18,444 nucleotides of DNA. Origin: Betaproteobacteria bacterium (GTDB lineage Bacteria; Pseudomonadota; Gammaproteobacteria; Burkholderiales; SG8-41). The DNA lies in assembly GCA_025356695.1 (NCBI GenBank), contig JANXSE010000105.1, forward strand, positions 1-18,444, given 5' to 3'. Position numbers and translations under genes: made by a program. This document shows positions 16,487 through 18,444 of this stretch, piece after piece; the first letter of the stretch is position 1; each line of letters opens with the position of its first letter. The notes beneath the pieces were generated by a model. It was not told where the DNA came from, did not search any database, and saw only the letters and a program-made list of their open reading frames with translations.

Positions 16487-16866
16487 GGCATCTGGATTTT
16501 ACCGCCGCCGCCACCGCCGCCGGCGCCGGGCAGCACGAGCGACGAAGCGGACTGGCGGCGCATTTCCTGGATTTCCTTGACCGTGCGCTCGATGCCTTCT
16601 TTGGCTGCTTCGGAATAATTTTCGATCGCTTCTGCGAGCGATTTACCGTCGATTTCAAATGATACCGGCAGCGCGCCCATCGGCGTCATGATCTGCGCTT
16701 CGCCGACAAACAGCATATCGCGCGCAGCGTCGGGCGAGCCGTCGGCCTTAACCGGCGTCATGCAGCGGATGGTGCCGACTTTGCGGTCGGTATAAACGTC
16801 TTCGCGATAGACGTTTGCTGCGTCCATCGTCATGTTCATGCTTTTGCTGCCGGGGGCTTCTGACAT
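16483..16866 (-). CDS. Conserved-type hypothetical protein with C-terminal poly-Gly tract
   Basis: This 127-residue protein has no signal peptide and is probably cytoplasmic. It opens MSEAPGSKSMNM, then a beta-rich part with VYREDVYTDRKVGTIRCMTPV and FVGEAQIMTPMGALPVSFEI. An amphipathic helix (about 76-105, LAEAIENYSEAAKEGIERTV) follows. The tail SSLVLPGAGGGGGGGKIQMP contains seven consecutive glycines. GAGG five bases before the ATG supports the start; M10 or M12 are less likely alternatives. I recall similar uncharacterised proteins in betaproteobacteria but cannot name a family. Its stop overlaps the methyltransferase start (ATGA), so the two are co-translated and may work together. The function is unknown. 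Confidence 0.8.
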   Translation of the reverse strand: MSEAPGSKSMNMTMDAANVYREDVYTDRKVGTIRCMTPVKADGSPDAARDMLFVGEAQIMTPMGALPVSFEIDGKSLAEAIENYSEAAKEGIERTVKEIQEMRRQSASSLVLPGAGGGGGGGKIQMP

Positions 16867-16889
16867 AACAACCTCATTCGTTGACTGAA

Positions 16890-16929
16890 GAACAAAATAG
16901 GGCGGCTGACGGTGGCAACTTCAAGCCGC
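16890..16929 (-). terminator. Probable intrinsic terminator after the Bug solute-binding gene
   Basis: Read on the minus strand, GCGGCT (16929-16924) and AGCCGC (16907-16902) form a six-base stem with a 16-base loop, followed by TATTTTGTT (16899-16891). The position, between the end of the Bug gene and the next gene, fits. The stem is short and the loop long, so efficiency may be moderate. Confidence 0.5.
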
Positions 16930-16941
16930 AATCACCGCCTG

Positions 16942-17961
16942 TTACTGCAGCTTGATGCCGGCATCCTTGATAAGCTTGCCGTAGCGGTCATAATCGAAGT
17001 TGAGCCGCCTGGCGAACTGTTCCGGCGACGACGGAAAAATCTCCATGGCCTGCGCGTTCCACAGCTCGCGGATGTCCGGTGCGCCGAGAATTTTTGCGAT
17101 GGTATTGCTCAGCCGCTCGACGATTTCACGCGGCGTGCCGGCCGGCGCGAATATGCCGTGCCAGCCGACGATTTCGTAACCGGGCAGGCCGCTTTCGGCG
17201 ATGGTGGCAACATTCGGCAATGCCGCCGCGCGGCGCGGGCCGGTTACACCGATGGCGTGCAGGCGTCCGGCCTGCAGTTGCGGCTTCACCACCGCGAGGC
17301 TGTCCCACATCAGATCAACGCGGCCGCCGACCAGATCCATGATCGCCGCGGTGCCGCCGCCGCGATAGGGCACGTGCAGCATCTGCACGCCGGCCATCGC
17401 GCAGAACAATTCGCCGGCCAGATGAAAGCCGCTGCCGATGCCGGTCGAGCCGTAGGTCAGATAGGCGGGGCGCGCTTTCGCCATCGCAATCAATTCGCGC
17501 GCGTTTTTCGCCGGCACTGAAGGGTGCGCCACCAGCACGTATGAAAAATCGCTGATCTGATGCACCGGCGCGAAATCCCTAAGCGAGTTATATGAAACCT
17601 TGAACAGATGCGGTGTCGCCGCCATCGCCGACCCCGGCGCCGCCAGCAATGTATAACCGTCGGCTGCGCTTTTGGCGACGAAATCATTGGCAATCGTGCC
17701 GGTCGCGCCCGGCCGGCTGTCAACGATGACCTGCTGACCGAGTTCGGCGGCAAGTTTTGCCGCCAGCGGCCGTGAAAACACGTCGATGGCGCTGCCGCTG
17801 GCGAAGCCATGCACCAGTCGGATCGGTTTCGCCGGATAGGTTTGCGCCAAAGCGCCGCCATCACACAACAACGCGATAAATGCAGTGGCTATGAGTGCAA
17901 ATCTGTGCGAACCGGTAAAAGCCGGTGCGACCGTATCAAGGCTGACAAGACGTGTTTTCAT
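16942..17961 (-). CDS. Tripartite tricarboxylate transporter (Bug family) substrate-binding protein
   Basis: This 339-residue periplasmic binding protein belongs to the Bug/TctC family, which captures carboxylates or other small molecules for TctAB-type importers and is greatly expanded in Burkholderiales. The signal peptide (1-40) ends ALAQ, followed by the hallmark YPAKPIRLVHGF. Further family motifs are VIVDSRPGATGTIANDFVAKS, GSTGIGSGFHLAGELFCAMAGVQMLHVPYRGGGTAAIMDLVGGRVD and GWHGIFAPAGTP. The first ligand loop reads FASGSAIDVFSR, where most relatives have FxPGGxxD. The frame is open upstream to 18408, but that extension overlaps the opposite-strand lipoprotein gene, so I chose the ATG at 17961, although its SD is weak. 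No TctA or TctB gene lies nearby, as usual for orphan Bug proteins. The ligand cannot be told. Confidence 0.92.
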   Translation of the reverse strand: MKTRLVSLDTVAPAFTGSHRFALIATAFIALLCDGGALAQTYPAKPIRLVHGFASGSAIDVFSRPLAAKLAAELGQQVIVDSRPGATGTIANDFVAKSAADGYTLLAAPGSAMAATPHLFKVSYNSLRDFAPVHQISDFSYVLVAHPSVPAKNARELIAMAKARPAYLTYGSTGIGSGFHLAGELFCAMAGVQMLHVPYRGGGTAAIMDLVGGRVDLMWDSLAVVKPQLQAGRLHAIGVTGPRRAAALPNVATIAESGLPGYEIVGWHGIFAPAGTPREIVERLSNTIAKILGAPDIRELWNAQAMEIFPSSPEQFARRLNFDYDRYGKLIKDAGIKLQ

Positions 17962-18078
17962 GGAATCGAATTTTCCCAGAGCGGCCGGCGTCCGGCAAAT
18001 CAAATTGAATGCGCGTATTGCGTCAGCGCAAACTACCCCGTGTGCGTTACAGTGGGGGGAACCCGAAGGAGCAGGCAA

Positions 18079-18444
18079 ATGAAAAACCAGCAGTTTTGTT
18101 TCGTCATGGCCGGGCTGGCGCTCGCGCTGGTTGCGGGCTGCGCCACCACCACGAAACCGGTGCTCTATCCGAATGCGCATCTGAAGAATGTTGGCGACGC
18201 CACCGCCCAGCGCGATATCCACGAGTGCATCGAGCTGGCGGAAGATTCCGGCGTGTCGAAATCGAACAATCAGGTTGCGCGCAGCGGCGCCCAGGGGGCC
18301 GCAGTCGGCGGTGCCGCTGCCGCGGTCGGCACTTTGATCCGCGGCGGCAGCGTAATTCAAGGCGCAGCGGCCGGCGCGGCGGTGGGCGGCACGGCCGGCG
18401 CGGTACACGGTGCGTTTCGCAACGACGTTAATCCGACCTATCGC
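18079..18444 (+). CDS. Glycine-zipper lipoprotein, 3' end cut by window edge
   Basis: The first 122 codons of an envelope lipoprotein are present; no stop is reached. The signal peptide MKNQQFCFVMAGLALALVAG ends in a good lipobox, LVAGC, with the lipidated Cys at 21. Then comes CATTTKPVLYPNAHLK, a segment with two acidic turns (DIHECIELAEDSG), and from about residue 68 a Gly/Ala-rich stretch with GxxxG-like spacing (GAQGAAVGGAAAAVG and GAAAGAAVGGTAGAVHG). This is the pattern of glycine-zipper proteins that form or insert in membranes. AAGGAG seven bases before the ATG is a strong SD. The 117-base gap to the divergent Bug gene must hold both promoters, though I cannot point to a convincing one. 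Its role is unknown. Confidence 0.88.
   Translation, partial: MKNQQFCFVMAGLALALVAGCATTTKPVLYPNAHLKNVGDATAQRDIHECIELAEDSGVSKSNNQVARSGAQGAAVGGAAAAVGTLIRGGSVIQGAAAGAAVGGTAGAVHGAFRNDVNPTYR

Noticed and set aside
17962..18408. Upstream in-frame extension of the Bug protein gene to 18408
   Set aside because: The extension overlaps the opposite-strand lipoprotein gene, is Arg/Ala-rich shadow sequence, and would place the clear signal peptide in the middle of the protein.

Overview
The window is chromosomal DNA of roughly 60% GC, carrying tightly packed housekeeping and biosynthesis genes. Gene order and protein families point to a betaproteobacterium (Burkholderiales/Nitrosomonadales type). Three signs support this: the ilvB-ilvN-ilvC-psd-pssA-leuA series, the pepA/lptFG divergent pair with holC-valS downstream of pepA, and an ECF sigma/DUF3619/DUF3106/RDD cassette. 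A Bug-family solute-binding protein also fits. I cannot place it at genus level. No tRNA, rRNA, CRISPR array or insertion sequence was seen, and no gap between genes exceeds about 260 bases.

Layout. (1) 1-4735, minus strand: pepA, holC, a small proline/alanine-rich reading frame, then valS, which runs off the left edge. The small frame has no stop codon and continues in frame into valS. A ~360-base stretch inside valS has clearly lower GC. (2) 4827-6985, plus: lptF-lptG, inner-membrane LPS exporter subunits, divergent from pepA. (3) 7001-8866, minus: an ECF sigma factor, a single-pass membrane protein (DUF3619-like), an exported helical protein (DUF3106-like) and an RDD membrane protein. The first three overlap, and the whole looks like a signalling operon. 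(4) 9120-15771, plus: the branched-chain amino acid genes ilvB, ilvN, ilvC and leuA, with the phosphatidylethanolamine genes psd and pssA lodged between ilvC and leuA. Candidate sigma-70 promoters precede ilvB and leuA, a Leu-rich leader peptide precedes leuA, and a strong terminator follows leuA. (5) 15818-17961, minus: a methyltransferase with a predicted export signal, a small poly-Gly protein overlapping it, and an orphan Bug solute-binding protein. (6) 18079-end, plus: the start of a glycine-zipper lipoprotein.

The most interesting points are these: the in-frame joining of the holC-valS spacer protein to valyl-tRNA synthetase; the mosaic-looking patch in the editing region of valS; the sigma/membrane/periplasm cassette, organised like CnrH-CnrY-CnrX; possible RNA regulation in front of ilvC, psd and leuA; and a SAM-methyltransferase fold carrying a signal peptide.
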